Shown here: piece by piece, positions 8,062 to 15,293 of the stretch
Layout: each line of letters opens with the position of its first letter
Numbering within the stretch: the first letter of the stretch is position 1
DNA from: Alphaproteobacteria bacterium UBA5343
GTDB taxonomy: Bacteria; Pseudomonadota; Alphaproteobacteria; RF32; UBA5343
DNA length: 19,991 nt
NCBI GenBank assembly: GCA_002410125.1
Contig: DHQH01000109.1
Location: forward strand, 4,118 to 24,108
Reading direction: 5' to 3'
The notes under the pieces: generated by a model
The model's input: only the letters and a program-made list of their open reading frames with translations
What the model was told of the DNA's origin: nothing
Database searches by the model: none
Program-made: the position numbers and the translations under genes

Positions 8062-9279
8062 TTAATAAAGGGAGGCTTTCTGCACTTGTGAAAAATAGTT
8101 ATCAATTGATTCAACTGCTGAACGAGCCAATTTAGCTCGATATGCTTTGGTTTTAAGTAGTTTTTCTTCAGTCTTGTTTGATAAATATCCCATTTCTAAC
8201 AATACGGATGGAATATCTGGAGCTTTTAACACTGCGAAGCCTGCAAAACGATGAGTATTTCTAAGAAGTTTTACATTCTTCTTCATTTCTTTAACCATAT
8301 AACTTGCAAATTCTGCTGAGCGGTTCATTGTTTCTCTTTGGGCAAGATCTATTAAAATATCTGCCACTTCTCTAGTTTGTTCACCAAGATCAAGCCCTGC
8401 GATAATATCAGCTTTATTTTCATTAGCAGCAAGTTGAGCCGCCTCTTTATCTGATGCTCTCTCTGATAATGTATAAACTGACAAACCTCTTGTTTTTCGA
8501 GATCTATTACTATCTGCATGAAGGGAAATAAATAAATCTCCCTCTGCTTTACGAGCTAATCTTACCCTATCTCTAAGTCTTAGAGATTTATCTCTATCTC
8601 TGGTTAATACTACCTTATATTTACCTGTTGCATTTAATTTTGAGCTAAGTTCTTTTGCCATAGCTAGGGTAATATTTTTTTCCTTAGTACCACTAACTCC
8701 GATTGCTCCTGGATCTCTTCCACCATGTCCTGCATCTAATACAATAACTTTTTTCTTAACAACTTCTGTCTTTTCTGTTTTCTCAATACTATTTTCTGCT
8801 TTACCCCCAACAAGTGATGAGAATTGAGCATCTGTTACTTTTTCTAAATCTATTACCAATCTCCAATTAAAACCACTTTGAGGCTTTAATAAAAATGATT
8901 TTTTAATTTCAGCAGCTTTTACCAAATCAAAAACCACCCTTGTGCCATTAGTACCAAGTTTACCGATTCTAATTTTAGAAATGATTCCATTATTATCCTT
9001 AATCGATTCTAATGATTTATCCATATCAACCGATTGTAAATCAACCACTACCCTATTAGGAGACTGCAACAAAAAGGTTTTATGCTTCACTTCTTTTGGA
9101 AGATCAAATACAAATCTAAGACCATTTGTTTTAGTCCCGATTCTAGCATTTGAGATTTTAGCATTAGCAAAAGCAGAACTTGGAAGCATAATTGTTCCAA
9201 GAAACAAAGTTCCCGCTGCCTCTATAAAACAACGTCTATCGATAATTTTTTCTAAAACACTATTATCTTTTTTTACCAT
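8062..9279 (-). CDS. amiC: N-acetylmuramoyl-L-alanine amidase, AmiC type, Tat-exported
   Basis: A 405-residue zinc amidase that cuts the bond between N-acetylmuramic acid and the stem peptide and separates daughter-cell peptidoglycan. The N-terminus has a twin-arginine pattern, DRRCFIEAAG (Arg15-Arg16), followed by a weakly hydrophobic stretch and a likely cleavage after SSAFA (about residue 38). Export of folded protein by Tat is inferred; E. coli AmiA and AmiC do the same. An AMIN septal-targeting domain spans about 42-150. The Amidase_3 domain (about 176-398) has the zinc/catalytic set: His185 in DAGHGGRDPG, Glu200 in SGTKEKN, His254 in SLHAD and Glu362 in LLEMGYLSN. No inhibitory helix or LysM repeat is evident. 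The gene is divergent from rne across a 478-base gap and lies upstream of mrcA, matching the alphaproteobacterial order. Confidence 0.95.
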   Translation of the reverse strand: MVKKDNSVLEKIIDRRCFIEAAGTLFLGTIMLPSSAFANAKISNARIGTKTNGLRFVFDLPKEVKHKTFLLQSPNRVVVDLQSVDMDKSLESIKDNNGIISKIRIGKLGTNGTRVVFDLVKAAEIKKSFLLKPQSGFNWRLVIDLEKVTDAQFSSLVGGKAENSIEKTEKTEVVKKKVIVLDAGHGGRDPGAIGVSGTKEKNITLAMAKELSSKLNATGKYKVVLTRDRDKSLRLRDRVRLARKAEGDLFISLHADSNRSRKTRGLSVYTLSERASDKEAAQLAANENKADIIAGLDLGEQTREVADILIDLAQRETMNRSAEFASYMVKEMKKNVKLLRNTHRFAGFAVLKAPDIPSVLLEMGYLSNKTEEKLLKTKAYRAKLARSAVESIDNYFSQVQKASLY

Positions 9280-9757
9280 ACCAAAATCTTTATCTAAAAA
9301 TAAATTTTCTTATCTATCTTTAAAGGATAAGTTTACTTCCTAAATAAAAAATTAATTACACTAAAAAAAATAAATCTTCAATAACAAAAAAACATCTTGC
9401 TTTGAAAAAGAAAATATAATATCAATTTTAATGTTAGATGCCTTAGTGGCACTGTTATATAGCTATCTACTTATATAAAATATGTTAGAAATCAAAACAG
9501 TAGATAATAGAAAAACGAAAACTTAGATATTAAATATTTAAAATATCACATAACAAAATTAAACAGTTTATTAAAGAAAGATGGGCTCTTTGCATCACTC
9601 ATAATAGTTATAATGCAAACTTTGAAACCTAAATAATAAGACAGAAAAGCTCCTTTCGTAAGATATAAAGAATAAAAAACATTTACCTGAATATATACCA
9701 AGTAAGACGATTCTTTTTAATCGCCGGGTAAAAGAATAAAGAATTTAAGGATATAAT
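9280..9757. other. Divergent amiC/rne intergenic region
   Basis: 478 bases without a credible gene. It should hold the promoters for amiC (minus) and rne (plus). Visible elements are CTTATC/GATAAG arms at 9309-9331 in the amiC leader, a 7-base inverted repeat TTTGCAT (9589-9595)/ATGCAAA (9613-9619) whose loop contains TATAAT (9609-9614), and the rne leader hairpin at 9682-9732. I could not find a -35 box with good spacing for either gene, so exact promoters are not called. Confidence 0.5.
9682..9732 (+). promoter_or_regulatory. Structured 5' leader of rne
   Basis: TTTACC (9682-9687) can pair with GGTAAA (9727-9732), enclosing a hairpin CGATT (9708-9712)/AATCG (9719-9723) with a CTTTTT loop. 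It ends 25 bases before the rne start and 12 bases before the AAGGA ribosome-binding site. Leaders of rne in other proteobacteria are RNase E targets used for autoregulation; that role here is inference from position and structure only. Confidence 0.4.
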
Positions 9758-12070
9758 ATGACAAAAAGAATGTTGATTGACTCTACCCATTCGGAGGAAA
9801 CCCGTGTGGCGTTGCTTGATGGCACAAAATTAGAAGATCTAGAAATTGAAACAAATATAAGAAAACAAATCAAAGGTAACATTTATTTAGCAAAAGTTAT
9901 AAGAATTGAACCATCTTTGCAAGCAGCTTTTGTTGACTATGGTGGAAACAAACATGGTTTCTTAGCTTTTGGGGAAATCCACCCAGATTATTACCAAATT
10001 CCAGAAGAAGACAAAGAAGAAATTGAAAAATTATTCTCAGAACAAGCCGAATATGATGCTAAGAGAGAAACCGAAAGAACAGAGGCAGAAGCAACAACAG
10101 AAGAAAAAGAAGAGGCCCCTGTTGAGACTAAAACTGAAGAAATCAAAGCAGAGCAAATTCACTCTGAACCAATACAGTCTGAAGAAACTCCTAAGGATGA
10201 AAATGAAGAAGAAACAGAGCTGTCCGATAAAACTACAGTAAAGACAGAAGATAAAAACATTGAAACTTTATCAGATGACGGTACAGACATAGAAGCTGTA
10301 GAAGAAACTCCAAGACGCAGAAGATTTAGCAAATATAGCCTATATCACCGTTATAAAATCCAAGAAGTAATCAAAGAAGGTCAAATAATGGCCATCCAAG
10401 TTGTAAAAGAAGAAAGAGGCAATAAAGGTGCAGCTCTTACAACTTATTTATCTCTTGCTGGTAGATATTGCGTACTTATGCCAAACAATGGCAGATCAGG
10501 TGGTGTTTCTAGAAAAATCACCAATATGGAAGATAGAAAAAAACTAAAAAGCATTATCAAATCCCTTCCAATGGTTGACGATATGTCTCTAATCGTAAGA
10601 ACTGCTGGCGAAGATAAAAACAAAGCAGAAATCACTAGAGACTATAACTACCTAATTAGAACTTGGAATAATATTAGAGAAGAAAGCTTAATTTCAAAAG
10701 CTCCTGCCCTAATTCACGAAGAAGGTGATTTAATTAAAAGATCTATCAGAGATATTTATACAAGTGATATATATGAAATCTTAGTAGCTGGTGAAACAGG
10801 TTATAAAACAGCCAAAAACTTTATGAAAATTCTTACACCAAGTCATGTAAAAAGAGTAAAAAGATATAGCGAAGAAAATATTCCATTATTCCACCGCTAT
10901 CAAGTTGAAGGCCAAATTGAATCACTTCACAGCCCAATTGCTCAACTTCCATCTGGCGGTTATATTGTTATAAACCCAACAGAAGCACTAGTGGCTATTG
11001 ATGTTAACTCTGGGGAAGTTGAGCAATTGGGCGATATTGAAAAAACTGCCCTTCAAACTAATCTTGAATCAGCAGATGAAATTGCAAGACAATTAAGAAT
11101 GAGAAACCTTGCAGGGCTTGTTGTTATTGACTTTATCGATATGGAAGTAAATGCAAATAATCATGCTGTAGAAAAAAGAATGAAAGAAGCTCTCAAAAGA
11201 GATAGAGCTAGAATTCAAGTTGGTAGAATTTCAGGCTTTGGATTGATGGAATTATCAAGACAAAGAATGCATTCAACCTTCTTAGAAAGTAGCTATAAAA
11301 TCTGCCCACATTGTAAAGGTAGAGGTTTAATCAGATCTGTTGAATCTTGTGCAGTTCATATCCTAAGAGTGTTAGAAGATGAAGGGCTTAAAAATAGATC
11401 TAAATCTATAACAATTACTGTTCCAACAGAAGTTGCACTTTATATTCATAATAACAAAAGAACATCAATTAATAATATTGAGCACAACTATAGCTTAAAT
11501 GTTACTATTGAAGGTGATAACACCCTTACTTATCTTTCTGACTACACAATCAACAGAGTAAAATTATCTCAACAAGAAATCCAAAGTCTAAGAGATAATC
11601 AAAAAGACGAGAAAGAAGAAAAACAGCTTAAAGATCAGCCTCAAGAAGAAAAAAAATATACCGAGGATGAGATTTTAGATAATGAAATCAACGGTAATTT
11701 GATTGAAGAACCAAGCAATAATAAAGGCAGAAAAAAAAGAGAAAATTATAAAAAAGGTAACTTCAAAAAAACTGTAAGGACTGACAGCTTTGGCAATCAA
11801 ATTGTTGAAGAAGCTGATATAAAAGAAATGACATCAGAAGATGGTAATAATTACAACCGAAGAAAACCTAGAAAATATAATAAAAAAGGTAGAAAGCCTT
11901 ACAACAAATCAGACAATAATAAAAACTACAGACCAAGAAACAACAATAACACTCAGAACAATAGTGAACCTGTAGTTTTATATGATAGCCACAATAACAA
12001 CCATAATGATAATTCTAGCCAACCAACTGATGATAAAAAGAAAAACTGGTGGAAAAAAATCATTAGCTAG
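9758..12070 (+). CDS. rne: Ribonuclease E/G (RNase E)
   Basis: A 770-residue endoribonuclease of mRNA decay and rRNA/tRNA processing. The S1 domain is split: the N-terminal half (about 35-75, NIYLAKVIRIEPSLQAAFVD, GNKHGFLAFGEI) is followed by an acidic E/K-rich insertion (about 83-185), and the S1 domain resumes at YHRYKIQEVIKEGQ. The catalytic DNase I-like part has DVNSG (Asp415) and VVIDFIDM (Asp458), the Mg-binding aspartates. The Zn-link follows in CPHCKGRG (Cys516, Cys519). The C-terminal tail (about 605-770) is basic, Asn-rich and probably disordered, with Arg/Lys patches suited to RNA binding, and ends KKNWWKKIIS. AAGGA is 8 bases before the start. The acidic S1 insertion and the WW C-terminus are features of alphaproteobacterial RNase E. 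A strong terminator follows. Confidence 0.95.
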   Translation: MTKRMLIDSTHSEETRVALLDGTKLEDLEIETNIRKQIKGNIYLAKVIRIEPSLQAAFVDYGGNKHGFLAFGEIHPDYYQIPEEDKEEIEKLFSEQAEYDAKRETERTEAEATTEEKEEAPVETKTEEIKAEQIHSEPIQSEETPKDENEEETELSDKTTVKTEDKNIETLSDDGTDIEAVEETPRRRRFSKYSLYHRYKIQEVIKEGQIMAIQVVKEERGNKGAALTTYLSLAGRYCVLMPNNGRSGGVSRKITNMEDRKKLKSIIKSLPMVDDMSLIVRTAGEDKNKAEITRDYNYLIRTWNNIREESLISKAPALIHEEGDLIKRSIRDIYTSDIYEILVAGETGYKTAKNFMKILTPSHVKRVKRYSEENIPLFHRYQVEGQIESLHSPIAQLPSGGYIVINPTEALVAIDVNSGEVEQLGDIEKTALQTNLESADEIARQLRMRNLAGLVVIDFIDMEVNANNHAVEKRMKEALKRDRARIQVGRISGFGLMELSRQRMHSTFLESSYKICPHCKGRGLIRSVESCAVHILRVLEDEGLKNRSKSITITVPTEVALYIHNNKRTSINNIEHNYSLNVTIEGDNTLTYLSDYTINRVKLSQQEIQSLRDNQKDEKEEKQLKDQPQEEKKYTEDEILDNEINGNLIEEPSNNKGRKKRENYKKGNFKKTVRTDSFGNQIVEEADIKEMTSEDGNNYNRRKPRKYNKKGRKPYNKSDNNKNYRPRNNNNTQNNSEPVVLYDSHNNNHNDNSSQPTDDKKKNWWKKIIS

Positions 12071-12093
12071 TTTTTAAAGATAACATCAAACTC

Positions 12094-12127
12094 AAAAGAC
12101 CAATGACAACATCATTGGTCTTTTTTT
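12094..12127 (+). terminator. Rho-independent terminator of rne
   Basis: The perfect 9-base stem GACCAATGA (12098-12106)/TCATTGGTC (12112-12120) with loop CAACA is followed by seven T residues and preceded by AAAA. It begins about 25 bases after the rne stop. Confidence 0.92.
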
Positions 12128-12158
12128 ATAGATATACCCCCATAATTACCCCACCACC

Positions 12159-12213
12159 GTCATCCTCGAGCCATAATAAGTTGCCTAACAACGAGTTATA
12201 GGCTCGGGGATCT
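12159..12213. repeat. Palindromic intergenic element (GTCATCC...GGGGATC type)
   Basis: ATCCTCGAGCC (12162-12172) faces GGCTCGGGGAT (12201-12211): 11 pairs with a single T-G wobble. The 28-base centre can extend the hairpin through ATAA/TTAT and GTTG/CAAC. It is notably richer in G+C than the surrounding DNA. The outer pattern GTCATCC...GGGGATC recalls the short dispersed palindromes common between genes in Alphaproteobacteria. Only one copy lies in this window, so repeat status is inferred from pattern. Confidence 0.6.
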
Positions 12214-12269
12214 AAAATCTTATAAAAACCCCTATAATAAAAATAATTAAAACTTGTCTATAAGATTTT
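12214..12269. repeat. AT-rich inverted repeat with perfect 11-base arms
   Basis: AAAATCTTATA (12214-12224) and TATAAGATTTT (12259-12269) are exact complements across a 34-base loop, and the right arm runs into further T residues. The element directly abuts the GC-richer palindrome. It may be part of the same mobile unit or an upstream element of the dsbA-like gene. Confidence 0.6.
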
Positions 12270-12281
12270 TTCTGCTAAATT
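12254..12281 (+). promoter_or_regulatory. Possible promoter of the dsbA-like gene
   Basis: TTGTCT (12254-12259) and TAAATT (12276-12281) are separated by 16 bases and lie about 60 bases before the start codon. The -10 sequence is the same as that assigned to the 749-residue gene. It overlaps the right arm of the AT-rich inverted repeat. Match quality is modest. Confidence 0.35.
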
Positions 12282-12340
12282 ATTACCTATTAATAACCAA
12301 ACCCTGTTTAACAACCTCATAAAAAAAGGAAAGAAGAACA

Positions 12341-13111
12341 ATGAAAAAGCACTTAAACTTAATCATCTCTGTTTTAGCTCTTATCGTTGCAATTATTGCA
12401 ATTTCTTGTAGCTGTTGCAAAAAAGAACAAGGTACTTCTGTAGAAGAACTTATTCTTGCAAAACCAGAAATTGTTGTACAAGCAATTGAAAAGCATCAAG
12501 CAAACCTCAAAGCAGAACAAGAAGCACAACTTCAAGCAAGAATTGATGCAAACTTAGAAAAATTACAAAACAATCCAAATTCTCCAGTTTTAGGTAATCA
12601 AGACGGTACAGTAACAATCGTAGAATTCTTTGATTATAACTGTGGTTACTGTAAACATATGGATACAGTAGTTGAAAAAACTTTAGCAAAAAATGCAGAT
12701 GTTAAATGGGTAGCAAAACCTCTAAACTTCTTATCTCCAACATCAGCTTATGCTGCTAAAGCTTCTATCTCTGCTAACCTACAAGGTAAATACCAAGAAT
12801 TCCACAGAGCTATTATGTCAAACAAATCATCTCTAACAGAAGCTAAAGTTGATGAATTAGCAATATCAGTTGGAATGGATGTAGCAAAAATGAAAGCAGA
12901 CATCAAATCTGATAACATTAACCAAATAATTGATGATAATGTCAAATTATCAAGAGAAATTGGACTTAATGGTGTTCCTGTAATTCTTGTTAATGGTAAA
13001 TTAGCTAGCCGTGGCTTAATGAGCGAAGATGCTTTACAAAAAGCAATCGACGAAGCTAAAACAACCAACAACAATGCAGAAGAAGTAAATGTAGAAGTTG
13101 TTGATGAGTAA
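12341..13111 (+). CDS. DsbA/DsbG-like thiol oxidoreductase, exported, possibly lipid-anchored
   Basis: A 256-residue periplasmic thioredoxin-fold protein. The signal segment is MKKHLNLIISVLALIVAIIA, ending AISCSCCKK; Cys23 after A-I-S makes a lipobox-like site (the usual -3 Leu is Ala). Residues 33-75 form a charged helix that could be an oligomerisation stalk, as in DsbG/ScsC-type proteins. The thioredoxin domain starts near 80 with VTIVEFFDYNCGYC; the active site is Cys101-Gly-Tyr-Cys104. The cis-proline loop is GVPVILVNG (Pro213). The helical insertion lies between. It should form or shuffle disulfides in exported proteins; whether it acts as oxidase or isomerase cannot be read from the motif. 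The C-terminal tail is acidic and Asn-rich. The gene is monocistronic, with a terminator on each side. Confidence 0.88.
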   Translation: MKKHLNLIISVLALIVAIIAISCSCCKKEQGTSVEELILAKPEIVVQAIEKHQANLKAEQEAQLQARIDANLEKLQNNPNSPVLGNQDGTVTIVEFFDYNCGYCKHMDTVVEKTLAKNADVKWVAKPLNFLSPTSAYAAKASISANLQGKYQEFHRAIMSNKSSLTEAKVDELAISVGMDVAKMKADIKSDNINQIIDDNVKLSREIGLNGVPVILVNGKLASRGLMSEDALQKAIDEAKTTNNNAEEVNVEVVDE

Positions 13112-13130
13112 TACCTACTCAACATAAATT

Positions 13131-13164
13131 AAAAAGGCAGAGACTAACCTCCCTGCCTTTTTTT
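13131..13164 (+). terminator. Rho-independent terminator of the dsbA-like gene
   Basis: AAAAAGGCAG (13131-13140) pairs with CTGCC plus a seven-T run (13153-13164) around a 12-base loop. It starts about 20 bases after the stop codon. Confidence 0.88.
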
Positions 13165-13169
13165 GTGTC

Positions 13170-13198
13170 TTGATAAAATCTAAAAATTGATATACATT
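13170..13198 (+). promoter_or_regulatory. Promoter of the small membrane protein gene
   Basis: TTGATA (13170-13175) and TACATT (13193-13198) are separated by exactly 17 bases. The site lies immediately after the preceding terminator and 33 bases before the start codon. Confidence 0.5.
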
Positions 13199-13230
13199 AA
13201 CAAAATAATTAAAAGAGTAGCAACATAACT

Positions 13231-13785
13231 ATGACAAAATACAATCCAGAATTACACAATAAAATAAAAAAATTACATAAAGAAAATCAACAAATGCGAG
13301 ATAAAGCTATTTTAGTAATATCCGTAGCCATGTTTCCTATATTATTCAACATATATAATAAAATAGAATTCAGTAATATAACCATATCTATAATGTATGC
13401 TTTTTGCTTTATAATATTATCTACAATAATAGTTTTTCACTTGCTAGGATATGGAAACACAATTAGAGGATGTGACTATCAAGATCAACTACTGGAAGAG
13501 TTTTTAAAAAAAACAAACAAAAACCAAGATAAAATCAAAGAATTAGAGAACAATACCCATAAATATTACTCAAGAGGTTCTAGATATGATAAATTTTCTA
13601 GATTTTTCTTTATAATTTTTTTTATATTATCAACAATTATGATTACTACAAACATATACCATACTCACTGTACACATAACCCAATAGGAAATAATATAAT
13701 GGCAAATGAAGAAGTGCAAAATAGCCTAGAACCAACAACGGCTGAAAGAACAACCCCAATAGAAAAACAAAGGGACGAAGAATGA
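13231..13785 (+). CDS. Unrecognised small membrane protein
   Basis: I do not recognise this 184-residue protein. A charged N-terminal helix (1-24, Lys-rich) precedes two membrane helices (about 26-43 and 50-72). A soluble charged helical loop follows (about 78-120; DYQDQLLEEFLKKTNKNQDK, possibly coiled coil), then a third membrane helix (about 123-143). The C-terminal tail is Thr/Glu/Pro/Gln-rich (about 150-184). An odd number of helices would put the two ends on opposite sides of the membrane. The gene has its own promoter, sits between a terminator and a convergent terminator, and overlaps a 24-codon ORF by ATGA. Nothing in the neighbourhood (a dsbA-like gene upstream, a convergent flagellar gene downstream) gives a clear functional hint. 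Confidence 0.75.
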   Translation: MTKYNPELHNKIKKLHKENQQMRDKAILVISVAMFPILFNIYNKIEFSNITISIMYAFCFIILSTIIVFHLLGYGNTIRGCDYQDQLLEEFLKKTNKNQDKIKELENNTHKYYSRGSRYDKFSRFFFIIFFILSTIMITTNIYHTHCTHNPIGNNIMANEEVQNSLEPTTAERTTPIEKQRDEE

Positions 13786-13856
13786 TCAAAGAACCTGAAT
13801 CAAGTACTCAACCTACAACCTTAGAACAAAAAGAACCCAAACCTTTAGAAAAATAA
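13782..13856 (+). CDS. Mini-ORF overlapping the membrane protein gene (24 residues)
   Basis: The ATG at 13782 overlaps the TGA of the preceding gene (ATGA), a classic coupling arrangement. The frame encodes MIKEPESSTQPTTLEQKEPK followed by PLEK and ends at TAA 13856. Its composition (Pro, Thr, Glu, Gln, Lys, with a PTT-x-E-x pattern) closely resembles the preceding protein's tail (LEPTTAERTTPIEKQ). It may therefore be a coupled small peptide, a frameshifted continuation of the same tail, or an indel-separated remnant. Too short to be sure it is translated. Confidence 0.35.
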   Translation: MIKEPESSTQPTTLEQKEPKPLEK

Positions 13857-13895
13857 AATCTAGGTTTTAGGAAATTATAAAAATTTCAAACATTC

Positions 13896-13910
13896 CCCCA
13901 TTAAATGGGG
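13896..13910. repeat. Small perfect hairpin CCCCAT-TAA-ATGGGG
   Basis: Six perfect base pairs with a 3-base loop, GC-rich against AT-rich surroundings, 40 bases after the mini-ORF. It has no T-tract. It could be an mRNA 3' structure or part of an intergenic repeat. Confidence 0.45.
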
Positions 13911-13952
13911 TCTGAAGGATTTTGTTACGAAGGTGCATTAACTTCAAGAAAA

Positions 13953-13994
13953 TAAAAAACCCTAGTAGAAATACTACTTGGGTCTTTTTATTTA
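13953..13994. terminator. Bidirectional terminator between convergent genes
   Basis: ACCC-T-AGTAG (13959-13968) pairs with CTACT-T-GGGT (13974-13983) with one T-T mismatch and loop AAATA. TCTTTTTATTT follows on the plus strand. A run of A residues on the left gives TTTTTTATTT on the minus strand. It can therefore end both the plus-strand membrane-protein transcript and the minus-strand flagellar gene, whose stop is about 55 bases away. Confidence 0.75.
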
Positions 13995-14038
13995 TCGTAG
14001 AAGATGATGTGATTTCGTGCAAAAGACGAAGATTACCC

Positions 14039-15253
14039 CTAGGTTTTTAAGTCAATAACCGCCTCCACCATCTCATCTTGAGTCTGAAATGCTTGTGAAT
14101 TTGATGAATATGCATTTTGCACTGTAATCATTTTAGAGAATTGATCTTCTAAATTTACATTAGACATCTCTAGGCTCTGTACTTTTAGTGACAGATCTGT
14201 GGCTTCGCCAGGAGCATTTAATACTCTCATATCACCAGCATCACTTCTATACTGGAATAGATTACCAGATACCGCTTCTAAATTTTGACTAGCAGGAAAA
14301 TCAACTATTGCAAGTTTTGCCATAGAAACTGTCATACCATTTGAATATCTAGCAATATATTCACCATTTTCATTAAAAGCTGAGGTTACAATATTACCAT
14401 TAGACACCCCATCTTGTTCAATATAATTAATATTTTTAACCCCAGCAAATTGAGTAAGCCCAGACATATCAAATGTTATATCAGCAGTCTCACCTGTTGG
14501 ATATTCCACTTGTAATGTTACAGGCTCTGTTGGAGTTAATAAATCACCATCAAGACTAAATGTAACACTTTGCTCATCAAGAGCAGGCGATACAACAGTC
14601 AACTCATCAGATCTAAAGTTTAAAGTCCATTGATTTGCTACATCGGTTTTATCAAAATAGACACTAACCAAATGCTGATCGATATTTGAATCATATACTG
14701 ATACACCAATATTTTCTGATATCGAACCAGATGCTGGTAAATTCATTCCAATATCAAAATGAGTTGTTGGAGTTCCTTCAATTTCACTTGGAGGAGTAAC
14801 CATAATTGCCGACAAATCATCAGAATATGTACCATCATCATTAGCCATAAAACCTTGAACATAAAGCCCACTTGCAGTACCCAGATAATATTGATCTTGA
14901 CCTTCTGCTGCTTCAATTGGCACAAAATCACCAGCCCTTGTAAAATAAGGCTCTTCATTTCCAGCAACATCATAAGTCGCCATAAACATACCAACAGGGT
15001 TATTAATAGCAACATGTAAATTATTCTGACTAGGTAGAATATTCCCCGTAACTCCCATAAATTGCCTATCTACTGTTTGAACACCATTCGCCATAACTGG
15101 AAAATTCTCATCATCAACAAAAGACTTAAACTGAGTATCAATTGCCTTATAGCCAGTTGTTGTCATATTAGCCACATTCTTACCGATTTGCTCAATCGCA
15201 TGAGAGTTAGCAGTCATCCCCAAAACACTAGTTGTAAAATTACCTAAGCCCAT
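14039..15253 (-). CDS. flgE: Flagellar hook / hook-basal body protein (FlgE family)
   Basis: A 404-residue axial flagellar protein. The N-terminal D0 segment, GLGNFTTSVLGMTANSHAIE followed by QIGKNVANMTTTGYKAIDTQF (about 3-42), is the flagellar rod/hook N-terminal motif, with the xxGxNxAN-x-x-T-x-GYK core. A central variable beta domain follows (about 130-300; FlgE D2-like, with YFDKTDVANQWTLNF). The C-terminal D0 helix, LEMSNVNLEDQFSKMITVQ then NAYSSNSQAFQTQDEMVEAV (about 354-400), is the matching rod/hook C-terminal motif. Length and a central domain are closest to FlgE; FlgF/FlgG are about 250-260 residues. It has no signal peptide, as expected for the flagellar type III export route. The ribosome-binding site AAGGA is 7 bases before the start. 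It stands alone, without other flagellar genes in the window, behind a sigma-54-type promoter. Confidence 0.85.
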   Translation of the reverse strand: MGLGNFTTSVLGMTANSHAIEQIGKNVANMTTTGYKAIDTQFKSFVDDENFPVMANGVQTVDRQFMGVTGNILPSQNNLHVAINNPVGMFMATYDVAGNEEPYFTRAGDFVPIEAAEGQDQYYLGTASGLYVQGFMANDDGTYSDDLSAIMVTPPSEIEGTPTTHFDIGMNLPASGSISENIGVSVYDSNIDQHLVSVYFDKTDVANQWTLNFRSDELTVVSPALDEQSVTFSLDGDLLTPTEPVTLQVEYPTGETADITFDMSGLTQFAGVKNINYIEQDGVSNGNIVTSAFNENGEYIARYSNGMTVSMAKLAIVDFPASQNLEAVSGNLFQYRSDAGDMRVLNAPGEATDLSLKVQSLEMSNVNLEDQFSKMITVQNAYSSNSQAFQTQDEMVEAVIDLKT

Positions 15254-15293
15254 AACTTTATCCTTAAAAATTAAATTTACTTACCAATTAAGA

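Noticed and set aside
9447..9463. TGGCAC motif in the amiC/rne gap, considered as a second sigma-54 promoter
   Set aside because: The -12 element TTGC is absent at the required distance (TATA is there instead).
9969..10241. A Lys/Gln-rich plus-strand frame inside rne
   Set aside because: Out-of-frame reading of the GAA/AAA-rich acidic insertion of RNase E; low complexity with no independent start signals.
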